This document shows, in pieces, positions 27,946 to 36,751 of a stretch of DNA of 64,000 nucleotides. This DNA comes from Caballeronia fortuita (lineage in GTDB: Bacteria > Pseudomonadota > Gammaproteobacteria > Burkholderiales > Burkholderiaceae): the NCBI RefSeq assembly GCF_001544835.2, contig NZ_FCNX02000005.1:1-64000 (forward strand), written 5' to 3'. The position numbers were made by a program, and so were the translations under genes. Under the pieces are notes generated by a model, which saw only the letters and a program-made list of their open reading frames with translations, ran no database searches and had not been told where the DNA came from. The first letter of the stretch is position 1. Every line of letters starts with the position of its first letter.

Positions 27946-30039
27946 TCACTCCTTCCCGTTGGATTTCACGCGTTCGATCTGCTTCTTCGCGGCTTCATAG
28001 ACCGCTTCCGGCGTGAAGCCGAACTTCGTCTTGAGCGCCTTGAGCGGCGCCGATGCGCCGAACGTGTGCATCACGATCTGCGATCCGAGCCGGCCGACGT
28101 AGCGATCCCAGCCGAGCGTCGCGGCCTGCTCGACACACACGCGCGCATGCACGTCCGGCGGCAGCACCGATTCCTTGTACGCGAGGTCCTGCTTCTCGAA
28201 GATGTCCCATGACGGCATCGACACGACGCGCGCAGCGATGCCTTCGCTCGTCAGCTTCTCGTACGCCTCGACGCACAACGACACTTCGCTGCCCGTCGCG
28301 AGCAGAAGCACTTCGGGCTTCTTGCCGCCTTCGGTATCGGCGAGCACATAGGCGCCGCGCTTCACGCCATCGGCCGAACCGAATTTCTTGCGATCGAACG
28401 TCGGCAGCGGCTGGCGCGTGAGCACGATGCACGACGGCTCCTTCGGATGCGACAGCGCGACGCGCCAGGCCTCCGCGACTTCGTTCGCATCGGCGGGCCG
28501 CAGCGTGCAAAGGCCCGGCACGCCGCGCAGCGACGCAAGCTGCTCGATCGGCTGATGCGTCGGGCCGTCCTCGCCCACGCCGATCGAATCGTGCGTGAAC
28601 ACGTAGATCACCGGCACTTCCATGATCGCGGAGAGGCGGATCGGCGGCTTCATGTAGTCGCTGAAGATCAGGAATGTCGAACCGTACGGACGCAGCCCCG
28701 ACAGCGCAAGCCCGTTGCAGACCGCGCCCATGCCGTGCTCGCGGATGCCGAAGTGCAGATTGCGTCCGCCGTAGCTGTCGTGCTCGAAGCTGCCGGCGCC
28801 TTCGAACTTGAGATTCGTCTTCGTCGATGGCGACAGATCCGCCGCCCCGCCGAGCAGCCACGGCAGGCGCGGCGCGATCGCGTTGAGCACCTTGCCCGAC
28901 GAATCGCGCGTGGCGATGCCTTTCGCGTCCGGCTCGAAAGTCGGGATGTCGGCGTCCCAGTCGTCGGGCAGCTTGCCTTCCAGCATCCGCCACGCTTCTT
29001 TCGCGAGTTCGGGATTGGCCTTCTCGTAGGCGTCGAAACGCTGCTTCCACTCGGCGTGCGCCTTCTTGCCACGCGCGCCCATGCCGTCGGCGAAGTGCTG
29101 CATGACGCCGTCCGGCACGTAGAACTGCTTGTCCTCGGGCCAGCCGTAGAACTTCTTCGCGAGCTTCACTTCTTCCTCGCCGAGGGCCTCGCCGTGCGCG
29201 CTCGCCGTGTTCTGCTTGTTCGGCGCGCCCCAGCCGATGATGCTCTTCACCACGATGAGCGTCGGCTTGTCCGTGTGCGACTTGGCCTGATTGATGGCGG
29301 CCTCGAGGGCGGCCGCGTCGTTGGCGTCGTCGACGTGCAGCGTGTGCCAGTTGTAGCCGTGAAAGCGCGCTTCGACGTCGTCGCTATAGGCGAGATCCGT
29401 ATGGCCTTCGATCGTGATCGTGTTGCTGTCGTAGATCCAGATGAGGTTCGACAGCTTCAGATGCCCCGCGAGCGATGCCGCTTCGTGCGACACGCCCTCC
29501 ATCATGTCGCCGTCGCCGCACAGCGCGTAGACGCGGTAATCGAAGATCGTGTCGCTGCCCTTGTTGAAGTGCGCTTCCTTCCAGCGCGCGGCCATCGCCA
29601 TGCCGACGCTGTTGCCGAGACCCTGGCCGAGCGGCCCGGTCGTCGTCTCGACGCCCGTCGTCATGCGGTATTCCGGATGGCCGGGCGTCTTGCTGTCGAG
29701 CTGGCGGAACTGCTTGATGTCGTCGATCGACACTGCGGGCTTGCCGGTCGGCTTGCCATCGCCGTCGAACTCCTTCACGCCGGCGAGATGCAGCAGCGAG
29801 TACAGCAGCATCGACGCGTGCCCGACCGACAGCACGAAGCGGTCGCGATTCGGCCATAGCGGTGCGTCGGGATCGTAACGGAGATGGTTCTGCCAGAGAT
29901 GGAAGGCGACGGGCGCGAGCGCCATCGGCGTGCCGGGGTGGCCGGAATTGGCCGCCTGCACGGCATCCATCGATAGCGTGCGGATGGTGTCGATCGTCAG
30001 GCGATCGAGATCTTGTGCTTTCGGTGTTGCTTCAGACAT
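27946..30039 (-). CDS. tkt: Transketolase
   Basis: This encodes 697 residues. NSGHPG with His34, thiamine-diphosphate motif GDGDMMEGVSHEAASLAG from about residue 175, GWGAPNKQNTASAHGEALG, and DSIGVGEDGPTHQPIEQLASLR in the pyrimidine domain are all present, followed by a C-terminal domain. The enzyme moves two-carbon units between sugar phosphates. The length fits. The start at 30039 (MSEATPKAQDLD) follows an AAGGAG ribosome site. Operon partner gnd is downstream. The 293 bases upstream are gene-free. Confidence 0.95.
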   Translation of the reverse strand: MSEATPKAQDLDRLTIDTIRTLSMDAVQAANSGHPGTPMALAPVAFHLWQNHLRYDPDAPLWPNRDRFVLSVGHASMLLYSLLHLAGVKEFDGDGKPTGKPAVSIDDIKQFRQLDSKTPGHPEYRMTTGVETTTGPLGQGLGNSVGMAMAARWKEAHFNKGSDTIFDYRVYALCGDGDMMEGVSHEAASLAGHLKLSNLIWIYDSNTITIEGHTDLAYSDDVEARFHGYNWHTLHVDDANDAAALEAAINQAKSHTDKPTLIVVKSIIGWGAPNKQNTASAHGEALGEEEVKLAKKFYGWPEDKQFYVPDGVMQHFADGMGARGKKAHAEWKQRFDAYEKANPELAKEAWRMLEGKLPDDWDADIPTFEPDAKGIATRDSSGKVLNAIAPRLPWLLGGAADLSPSTKTNLKFEGAGSFEHDSYGGRNLHFGIREHGMGAVCNGLALSGLRPYGSTFLIFSDYMKPPIRLSAIMEVPVIYVFTHDSIGVGEDGPTHQPIEQLASLRGVPGLCTLRPADANEVAEAWRVALSHPKEPSCIVLTRQPLPTFDRKKFGSADGVKRGAYVLADTEGGKKPEVLLLATGSEVSLCVEAYEKLTSEGIAARVVSMPSWDIFEKQDLAYKESVLPPDVHARVCVEQAATLGWDRYVGRLGSQIVMHTFGASAPLKALKTKFGFTPEAVYEAAKKQIERVKSNGKE

Positions 30040-30332
30040 GAGCGACGACTCCTTTGCGAAGAGCGCGCTGTGGCGAAAGGCGCCGCAGCGGGCAACCAGG
30101 ACCATCGAGCAAGTGTAGTGCCTTGCGAGAAGCACCGCACCGCGAATGACACGTGGAGCGCGCCGCGAATCCCGCTTGGGGCGAGACTCGGGCGGCGTTA
30201 CGGCAGAGTACGGGCCGAAACTTAGCCCGGCGTTACGAAGCGATAGCCGACAGAAACGCGAACGTCAATGCTGACACAATCGCGGCGAAGACATGCAATT
30301 CTGCGCCAAACGGTTGAGCTGCCTAGCAAAAC

Positions 30333-31385
30333 TCAGGGCGCGGGATTCGGCTGGCGCTCGTGCAGCGCGTCGATCTCGGCCAGAATTTCGTCCGACAGTT
30401 CGATATTCACGCTCTCGATGTTCTCCTTCAATTGCGCCATCGAGGTCGCGCCGATCAGCGTGCTCGTCGTAAATGGCCGCGTGTTGACGAAGGCGAGCGC
30501 GAGTTGCGTCGGCGTAAGTCCGTGGCGCTTCGCCAGTTCGACGTACGACGTGATCGCCGCGACCGACTGCGGCTTGCTGTAGCGCTGAAAGCGCTCGAAC
30601 AAGGTGATGCGCGCGCCGGCCGGACGCGCCCCGCCTTCGTACTTGCCCGAGAGCCAGCCGAACGCGAGCGGCGAATACGCGAGCAGCCCGACGCCTTCCT
30701 TGTGCGTGAACTCCGACAACCCGAGTTCATACGTGCGATTCACGAGACTGTACGGATTCTGAATGCTGACGATCTTCGGGAGCCCCGCTTTTTCGGCCGC
30801 GCGCAGGAATCGGGCGACGCCCCACGGCGTTTCGTTCGACACGCCCACATGACGGATCTTGCCCGCCTTCACGACTTCCGCGAGGGCGGCGAGCGTTTCC
30901 TCGATCGGAACCGTGTATTCGTCGTCGATATACGGATAGTTCGAGCGGCCGAAAGTCATCGTGCTGCGGTCCGGCCAGTGCAGCTGATACAGATCGACGT
31001 AATCGGTCTGCAGGCGCTTCAGGCTGCCGTCGATGGCTTCGTTCAGGTTCTTGCGATCGAACTGATTGCCAGCGCCCCGGATATGCCGCGGATTGTGGGG
31101 CTGGCGCGCGGGGCCGGCGATCTTCGTCGCGAGCACGATATCGGCGCGCTTCGATCGATTCTTCGCGAGCCACGTGCCGATGTATTGCTCCGTGAGGCCC
31201 TGGGTCTCGGGGCGCGGCGGCACCGGGTACATTTCGGCGGCATCGATCAGATTCACGCCCTGAGCCAGCGCGTAAGCGATCTGCTCGTGCGCTTCGCTTT
31301 CGGTGTTCTGCTCGCCCCAGGTCATGGTGCCAAGCCCGATCAGGCTGACGTCGACACCCGAATCACCCAGTTTCCGAAACTTCAT
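30333..31385 (-). CDS. tas: Tas-like NADP(H)-dependent aldo-keto reductase
   Basis: This encodes 350 residues. MKFRKLGDSGVDVSLIGLGTMTWGEQNTESEAHEQIAYAL and NLIDAAEMYPVPPRPETQG are the signatures of the Tas/aldo-keto reductase group. Catalytic Asp and Tyr lie in IDAAEMY, with Lys in VLATKIAG and His in YQLHWPD. A cytoplasmic (alpha/beta)8-barrel that reduces carbonyls with NADPH; physiological substrate unclear. It stands alone; the next gene upstream is divergent. Confidence 0.9.
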   Translation of the reverse strand: MKFRKLGDSGVDVSLIGLGTMTWGEQNTESEAHEQIAYALAQGVNLIDAAEMYPVPPRPETQGLTEQYIGTWLAKNRSKRADIVLATKIAGPARQPHNPRHIRGAGNQFDRKNLNEAIDGSLKRLQTDYVDLYQLHWPDRSTMTFGRSNYPYIDDEYTVPIEETLAALAEVVKAGKIRHVGVSNETPWGVARFLRAAEKAGLPKIVSIQNPYSLVNRTYELGLSEFTHKEGVGLLAYSPLAFGWLSGKYEGGARPAGARITLFERFQRYSKPQSVAAITSYVELAKRHGLTPTQLALAFVNTRPFTTSTLIGATSMAQLKENIESVNIELSDEILAEIDALHERQPNPAP

Positions 31386-31571
31386 TTCTCATTCCTCTTG
31401 GTGGCGTGTTGTTTGCGCTTCGTGTTTGCGCGTTGTCGGCACATCGTAGGCGCGTTGTCGGGCAAGGCGTCTCGCGGGTTTGCCGGCAAGCGCAAAACCT
31501 ACCATAGCCGCGAAAGGTCTGCTCCCGCGGCTAGAATGGCAGGCTTCAAGAAACGCAGGAGCGCGTAACCG

Positions 31572-32996
31572 ATGCCGTCCGCAAGCGATCGCGAGAACAA
31601 GGGCTCGCCGCTCATCGTCATGCTCGTCGCCGCGACTTTCTTCATGGAGAACCTCGACGGCACGATCATCGCGACCGCGCTGCCGCAGATGGCGCGCTCG
31701 TTCGGCGTGCATCCCGCCGACATGAGTCTCGGCATCACGGCGTATCTGCTCACGCTCGCGGTCTTCATTCCGATTTCCGGCTGGGCCGCCGACCGCTTCG
31801 GGCTGCGCACCGTGTTCGCAAGCGCGATCGCGGTGTTCACCGCCGCGTCCGTGCTGTGCGCGACGACTTCGACGCTGCACGCGTTCGCCGCGGCGCGCGT
31901 GCTGCAAGGCATCGGCGGCGCGATGATGGTGCCGGTCGGACGGCTTGCCGTTCTACGCGCGACGCCCAAGGAAGGCTTGATGCGCGCCATCGCGATCATC
32001 ACGTGGCCCGGCCTCGTCGCGCCGGTGATCGGCCCGCCGCTCGGCGGCTTCATCACGACGTATTCGTCGTGGCGCTGGATCTTCTATCTCAATGTTCCGC
32101 TCGGTTTGATCGGCTTGCTGCTCACGCTGCGCTATATCGGCAACGCGCGCGAGGACGCGACGCGCCGTTTCGATCTGGCGGGTTTCGCGCTGTGCGGAAC
32201 CGCGTGCACGACGCTGCTTTACGCGATGGAGCTGATCGGCCGCAGCGACGTGGACTGGCGCTTCGTCGGCGTGCTGGTCGCGGTGGGCGTAGTGGCGGGC
32301 ATCGCGTCGTACCGGCATCTGCGGCGCGCGGCGCAGCCGGTGGTGGATCTGTCGGCGCTGAAGGTAAAGACGTTTGCCGTGGCGATGGGCGGCGGCTCGC
32401 TCTTTCGCATCGCGATCAGCGCGGCGCCGTTCCTTTTGCCGCTGATGTTTCAGGTCGGCTTCGGCATGAACGCGTTCGAATCGGGCCTGCTTACGCTCGC
32501 CGTCTTTGCGGGCAATCTGTCGATGAAACTGGTCACCACGCCCGTGATGCGCATGTTCGGCTTCCGTCCCGTGCTGATCGTCAACGGCGTGCTCGCGGCG
32601 CTTTCGCTCGCTGCGATGAGCCTGCTCACGCCATCGACGCCGACGCTCGTGATCGTCGCCGTGTTGTTCGCGAGCGGCTTGTCGCGTTCGCTGCAGTTCA
32701 CGGCGCTCAACACGCTATCGTTCGCCGACGTGCCGAAGACACAGATGAGCGGTGCGTCGGCGCTATCGAGCACGCTGTTCCAGATGACGATGGGCATCGG
32801 CGTGGCGGCCGGCGCGATCGCGCTGCGCATCGGCGAGTGGGTGCACGGCCACGATGCGCATTCGATCGGGCCGGAGGATTTCGGCGTCGCGTTTCTGATC
32901 GTGGCGTTGATCGGGCTCGTCGGCGTGGCCGATCTGTTCGGGCTCGCGAAGGACGCCGGGGCGGTCGTGTCGGGGCATCGGAAGCCGAAGGCGTGA
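31572..32996 (+). CDS. DHA2-family MFS drug/H+ antiporter
   Basis: This encodes 474 residues with about fourteen transmembrane segments. FFMENLDGTIIATALPQMARSFGV in helix 1 and GWAADRFGLRTVF in the loop are DHA2 hallmarks, and PLGGFITTYSSWRWIFYLNVPLG carries the drug-antiporter motif C. It is probably an inner-membrane exporter of unknown substrate, similar to HsrA-type proteins. It is divergent from tas, with 186 bases between starts. Confidence 0.9.
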   Translation: MPSASDRENKGSPLIVMLVAATFFMENLDGTIIATALPQMARSFGVHPADMSLGITAYLLTLAVFIPISGWAADRFGLRTVFASAIAVFTAASVLCATTSTLHAFAAARVLQGIGGAMMVPVGRLAVLRATPKEGLMRAIAIITWPGLVAPVIGPPLGGFITTYSSWRWIFYLNVPLGLIGLLLTLRYIGNAREDATRRFDLAGFALCGTACTTLLYAMELIGRSDVDWRFVGVLVAVGVVAGIASYRHLRRAAQPVVDLSALKVKTFAVAMGGGSLFRIAISAAPFLLPLMFQVGFGMNAFESGLLTLAVFAGNLSMKLVTTPVMRMFGFRPVLIVNGVLAALSLAAMSLLTPSTPTLVIVAVLFASGLSRSLQFTALNTLSFADVPKTQMSGASALSSTLFQMTMGIGVAAGAIALRIGEWVHGHDAHSIGPEDFGVAFLIVALIGLVGVADLFGLAKDAGAVVSGHRKPKA

Positions 32997-33050
32997 AGGT
33001 TTTATGACGCGGGGGCTCAAGCCTGCGCCGCCCCTGCCGTAATCCGCGAT

Positions 33051-33248
33051 ATGAACTCGCACACGATCGACGCCCTCGCCGCCCTGACCGAAACGGTCGC
33101 CGTCATCCGCCACGCACGCGGCCTGAAAAATCCCCATGACTTTCCCGAAGGTACGCACGAGCGGCAAGTTGCCGCCGACGCCTTCGCCGACGATTTCCTG
33201 CGCGCACTCGACGCCGCGCCGAGCATCGGCGCGTGGTGGCCGATGTGA
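33051..33248 (+). CDS. Small hypothetical protein, 65 aa
   Basis: A short soluble protein MNSHTIDALAALTETVAV... with an amphipathic helix pattern and a clean ending SIGAWWPM. The ribosome site is weak, but codon use (GC-rich third positions) matches neighbours and nothing opposes it on the other strand. No family recognised. Confidence 0.45.
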   Translation: MNSHTIDALAALTETVAVIRHARGLKNPHDFPEGTHERQVAADAFADDFLRALDAAPSIGAWWPM

Positions 33249-33412
33249 GCGGCTCGAACCCCGGCACTCTTTACCTGCACCCGCGCGACATGCTTCCTCG
33301 ATTCGGTAACTTCTGAGTCAAGTCTTCTTATTTGCTGAAACGTTTGCGCGCGGCTATCAAGTCGCACGCACGCGCGCCGACAACTCGGATATCGCCATGA
33401 CCCAATCAGGAG

Positions 33413-33802
33413 ATGCCAGTGAAGTGGGCAGCGTCACTTTTTGCCATCGCCGTCGCAGTCGCCGCGACGGGCTGCGCGCCGATTCCGGCCGCGAATACGG
33501 CGCAGATCGAGAAACCGTCGGCGCCTGTCGACATCATCCGCTTTGAGATTCCCGCTGACGCGCTCGGCGCGCGCGACGGGCAACTCACCGCGATCCTCGT
33601 AAAGGCAGGCGCGCTCGCCGCCGCTCAAAAGCAGCCGACGACCATCCTCGTCACCGCGCTCGCGCAGGACTTTCCGTATCTCAACCAGGCGATCTGGAAA
33701 GGCGTTCCCGCGAAACACGCGGTCAAGCTCAGCCTCGAGAACCTGACCGCCGGCGCGCGACAGCCGTACAGCGTGGTCATCAAACCAACGCAGGGAGGTT
33801 GA
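33413..33802 (+). CDS. Hypothetical lipoprotein, 129 aa
   Basis: A lipoprotein signal ends in AATGC with Cys21 lipidated. The mature part is a compact alpha/beta domain with Ile/Leu-rich strands (TAILVKAGALAAAQKQPTT... then KLSLENL), reminiscent of periplasmic lipoproteins, but with no family I can name. AGGAG precedes the ATG. Four bases separate its stop from the next start, so it heads an operon with 33807 and 34162. Confidence 0.72.
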   Translation: MPVKWAASLFAIAVAVAATGCAPIPAANTAQIEKPSAPVDIIRFEIPADALGARDGQLTAILVKAGALAAAQKQPTTILVTALAQDFPYLNQAIWKGVPAKHAVKLSLENLTAGARQPYSVVIKPTQGG

Positions 33803-33806
33803 CCCG

Positions 33807-34145
33807 ATGCGCCCATTCCTTATACTGGCCGCCCTGGTGGTGTCGACGAACGCCGCCGCCGGTCCGCTCGACGTGAGCGCGCCCGCGTCCGCACAAACGC
33901 TCGCGGCGCTCGGTCCGGCCGGTCAGAAGGTCTATCCGCCGTTGCCGACGCTCGCGATGCTGCCGCCGTCCATCGGCGACGAAGACGATGCGCCCGTGAA
34001 ACCATCCGCGAAAAAAGGCAGGAAAGCGCGCCGCGTCGTCGATTGCAAATGCAACGGGCCGGAGCCGCGCCTCGTCGTCTCCGACGAATCGCGCGCGTAT
34101 ATGAAGGATGTCGAGCGCAGTATCGACGTCGCGCTCGCGCCCTGA
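33807..34145 (+). CDS. Small secreted hypothetical protein, 112 aa
   Basis: The signal peptide is cleaved near AAA/GPL at about residue 18. The mature part is Pro- and Ala-rich, then basic (SAKKGRKARRVVDCKCNGPEP), with two Cys close together in CKC. Middle gene of a three-gene operon with a lipoprotein and a lytic transglycosylase; GGAGG precedes its start. It looks like a periplasmic accessory protein; no family recognised. Confidence 0.68.
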   Translation: MRPFLILAALVVSTNAAAGPLDVSAPASAQTLAALGPAGQKVYPPLPTLAMLPPSIGDEDDAPVKPSAKKGRKARRVVDCKCNGPEPRLVVSDESRAYMKDVERSIDVALAP

Positions 34146-34161
34146 CCGAAGGAGCCAGTTC

Positions 34162-34623
34162 ATGTCCCGTCCGATTCACGCGGCACTCGCCGCGTGCGTG
34201 CTGCTTGCCGCATCGCTCGCGCCTCACGCCGCGCGCGCCGACGATTGCTTCGAGCAAGCTGCCGCCTATCAGGGCGTCAATCCGCTCGTGCTGCGCGCGG
34301 TCGCGTGGCGCGAATCCAAAGGCGACGCCGCCGCGGTCAACCGCAACGCCAACGGCTCGATCGATATCGGCCAGTTGCAGATCAACTCGATTCACTTCTC
34401 CGATCTGGCGCGTCAGGGCATTCCGCATCGCGCGCTCGCCGATCCGTGCGTCAACGTGTTCGTCGCCGCGTGGCTCCTGAAGCAGAAGATGGTGAAGTAC
34501 GGCAACACGTGGCGCGCGATCGGCGCGTATCACTCGGAATCGCCGAAACATCGCGATGCCTACGCGCGCAGCATTCAGCAAATTCTCGTCGGCTGGGGCG
34601 AGCTGCAACCCGTGATGCGGTGA
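34162..34623 (+). CDS. SLT-type lytic transglycosylase (VirB1/PilT-operon like)
   Basis: This encodes 153 residues. A signal peptide of about 26 residues precedes a soluble lytic transglycosylase domain: catalytic Glu51 in AVAWRESKGD, then NGSIDIGQLQINSIHF and VAAWLLKQKMVKYGNTWRAIGAYHS. It cuts peptidoglycan glycan strands in the periplasm. Short single-domain enzymes like this often open the wall for secretion systems or pili (VirB1, IpgF). AAGGAG precedes the start. It follows two small exported-protein genes by short gaps. Confidence 0.87.
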   Translation: MSRPIHAALAACVLLAASLAPHAARADDCFEQAAAYQGVNPLVLRAVAWRESKGDAAAVNRNANGSIDIGQLQINSIHFSDLARQGIPHRALADPCVNVFVAAWLLKQKMVKYGNTWRAIGAYHSESPKHRDAYARSIQQILVGWGELQPVMR

Positions 34624-34641
34624 GCGCGCCCCGGCTGCCGG

Positions 34642-35379
34642 TCAAAGCTGGCTCATGCCGCCGTCGATGATGATCTCCGTGCCGACGATGAAGCCCGATT
34701 CCGGCGATGCGAGATGCAGCACCGTCGCCGCGACTTCGCTCGACTTGCCGAAGCGTCCGAGCGGAATCTGGCTTTGAAGTTGCGCGGCGGCATCGTCGAC
34801 GAGGCCGAGCTTGCCGTGCAGCGGCGTCGACACCGGACCGGGACTCACGACGTTCACGCGAGCGCCGCGCGGCAGCAATTCCGCCGACAAGGTCTTCGCG
34901 AGCGACACGAGCGCCGCCTTGCTCGCAGCGTAGACCGACGACATCGGCATGCCGATATGCGCGTTGATCGATCCGTTCAGCACGATCGATGCGCCTTCGT
35001 TGAGCAAGGGCACGAGCGACTGGATCTGGAAGTACGGCCCTTTCACGTTGATCGCGAAGGTTTCGTCCCAGGCTTTTTCGTCGATGTCGGTGAACGGCGC
35101 GAAGGTGCCGACGCCCGCGTTGACGAAGATCGCGTCGAGCCGGACGTTCGCATCGGCGAGCGTCTGCGCGAGTTCGCGCGCCGCGCCGACCGTGCCCGCC
35201 ACGTTGCGGATCGCGATCGCGTTCGCGCCGAGCGTCTCGCGCGCCGTTGCGAGCGCGCTTTCGTCGCGGCCCGTGATGACGACGCGCGCGCCTTCCGCCG
35301 CAAATGCCTGTGCTGCCGCGAGACCGATGCCGCTATTGCCGCCGGTAACCAGAACCGTCTTGCCTTCGAAGCGCTTCAT
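34642..35379 (-). CDS. SDR family oxidoreductase
   Basis: This encodes 245 residues: TGGNSGIGLAAAQAFA for cofactor binding, NAGVG, catalytic Ser in LNGSINAHIG, YAASKAAL with the Tyr-Lys pair, and VSPGPVSTPLHG. It ends EIIIDGGMSQL. A classical short-chain dehydrogenase of unknown substrate. AAGGAG precedes the ATG at 35379. The promoter region carries a perfect 19-bp inverted repeat (35452-35494) that may be an operator. Confidence 0.87.
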   Translation of the reverse strand: MKRFEGKTVLVTGGNSGIGLAAAQAFAAEGARVVITGRDESALATARETLGANAIAIRNVAGTVGAARELAQTLADANVRLDAIFVNAGVGTFAPFTDIDEKAWDETFAINVKGPYFQIQSLVPLLNEGASIVLNGSINAHIGMPMSSVYAASKAALVSLAKTLSAELLPRGARVNVVSPGPVSTPLHGKLGLVDDAAAQLQSQIPLGRFGKSSEVAATVLHLASPESGFIVGTEIIIDGGMSQL

Positions 35380-35451
35380 GACGTTCTCCTTGTGAACGTT
35401 GATCAGTGTGAAGCCATTATGGGCGGGCATGTGCCGGTTGCCGTACGACAA

Positions 35452-35494
35452 GATCGGCGCACATGTTCGATATCGTCGAACATGTGCGCCGATC
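35452..35494. repeat. Perfect 19-bp inverted repeat with 5-bp spacer
   Basis: 35452-35470 is the exact reverse complement of 35476-35494, around TATCG. It lies 73 bases upstream of the SDR start and 39 bases past the stop of the small gene at 35533. There is no T tail on either side, so an operator is as likely as a terminator. Confidence 0.85.
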
Positions 35495-35532
35495 GTCGAG
35501 CGTAGCGTTTCTGGACAGCCGCAGGCGCTTCG

Positions 35533-35736
35533 TCAGCGGTCGTTCGACATCCCTTTCAGGCGATCGTTGCCGGCATCGCGGGCCGCGTCGGCGGTGGAGA
35601 AGTTTTCTTCGGAAACGAGCGCGCGTTTGACTTCTCGCGCCGCGAAATCGACGAGCGTGATGACCCACACGAAGCCGCCCGCCTGTTCCGCCGTCTGCAC
35701 GAATGCGCGCAGATCGCCTTCTTTCGACGATGCCAT
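35533..35736 (-). CDS. Small hypothetical protein, 67 aa
   Basis: A short soluble protein MASSKEGDLRAFVQTAEQAGGF... with a compact WVITLVDFAAREVKRALVS core and a charged tail. GAGGAGG is six bases before the ATG at 35736 and decides the start against ATGs further upstream. No family recognised. It is on the same strand as the SDR gene, with the inverted repeat between them. Confidence 0.7.
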   Translation of the reverse strand: MASSKEGDLRAFVQTAEQAGGFVWVITLVDFAAREVKRALVSEENFSTADAARDAGNDRLKGMSNDR

Positions 35737-35863
35737 ATCGACCTCCTCGTTCATGTTGATGCGCCCTGCCGGTGGCGCGTCACGCATAAGCACGTATGCA
35801 TGTCACCGGCGATGCGATGTGTCGGCTGAACGGGCGCTAACGGGCGGCAGCCGGCCGCCGTGA

Positions 35864-36259
35864 TCAGGCTTCGAAGTCGAGACCGCCGAAGAGCACCGAT
35901 GGTTCGGCTTGCGAGCGCGTCTCGAGATCGACATCGCGCGCGCCTTGCCAGGCGTCGAGCTTGGCGCCGAGCGCGTCGAGATAGCGCAGGAAGCGCGCGT
36001 CGCCGCCGGGCGCCATGAGCCGCTCGATTTCTTCGTCGTCCCACGTCAGAAATACATTCAGCGGATACGGATAGCCGCGCCGATGGCCGTCGTCGTCGTG
36101 CGGCGCACGCTCGGCGCTCACGTTCAGGCGCGTCGGCATGCGCGGGCTTTCATAAGGGAGGATGGCGACGCGCACGCCATGATCGACGACGCGCGCCACG
36201 CGCTCGACGATGCGCGGCATGAATTCGCTCTCGAACCGCAGCGCGACTTGCCGATTCAA
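35864..36259 (-). CDS. Hypothetical protein, 131 aa, probable TTG start
   Basis: Reading from TTG at 36259 gives NRQVALRFESEFMPRIVERVARVVDHGVRVAILPYESPR..., a soluble protein with strands around residues 22-30 and a basic middle, ending LFGGLDFEA. GGAGA is six bases before the TTG. An ATG one base out of frame at the same place (ATGCATTGA) gives only two codons. It is 31 bases after the next gene on the same strand, so probably co-transcribed. No family recognised. Confidence 0.6.
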   Translation of the reverse strand: MNRQVALRFESEFMPRIVERVARVVDHGVRVAILPYESPRMPTRLNVSAERAPHDDDGHRRGYPYPLNVFLTWDDEEIERLMAPGGDARFLRYLDALGAKLDAWQGARDVDLETRSQAEPSVLFGGLDFEA

Positions 36260-36290
36260 TGCATGTCTCCGGCGATCGTACGCACCGTGT

Positions 36291-36593
36291 TCAGACGGCC
36301 GGCAAGTCTTCGAGCGATTTCTCGATCTGACCGTCCTGCACGCGCGCCTCGATGCCGATGTGTCCGTTCGCATACGGTAGCGCGCTGACTTTCGGTCCGA
36401 GAAAAGTGCGGCCGCCGAGCGTGAAGAGCGTGCGGACTTCCTTGCCGCTCTTGATGGCTTCCACGACCTGCTGGACATCCACGATGGTGGTGGGCGCGGC
36501 CCACGCGTTCGTGGTTTGATCGAAACTGCCCCAGCGCACGCTGGTCACGCGGTCGTTGACCCAGCGCACACCGTCGATCGCCAAAGTAGCCAT
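36291..36593 (-). CDS. Hypothetical protein, 100 aa
   Basis: A small soluble protein: VRWVNDRVTSVRWGSFDQ, then a helical VVDVQQVVEAIKSGKEVRTLF section and a strand-rich end. It resembles compact domains of the DUF3892 kind, but I am not sure. GGAGGC precedes the ATG at 36593. It is upstream of the gene at 35864 on the same strand and divergent from dusA. Confidence 0.65.
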   Translation of the reverse strand: MATLAIDGVRWVNDRVTSVRWGSFDQTTNAWAAPTTIVDVQQVVEAIKSGKEVRTLFTLGGRTFLGPKVSALPYANGHIGIEARVQDGQIEKSLEDLPAV

Positions 36594-36751
36594 ATGTGCC
36601 TCCGATGTCGTCGTTCGGGGTGGTCCGGAAATCCTAGCATGGTGAGGCGAACGTGGCGCGAGTTTGGGCCGGAAGAAAGGATCGAGCGGCGCGACCGAAC
36701 CGCCGCACTGCGGTAAAATCGCGGATTCCCCTTGAGATTCAAGCGGTTCGC

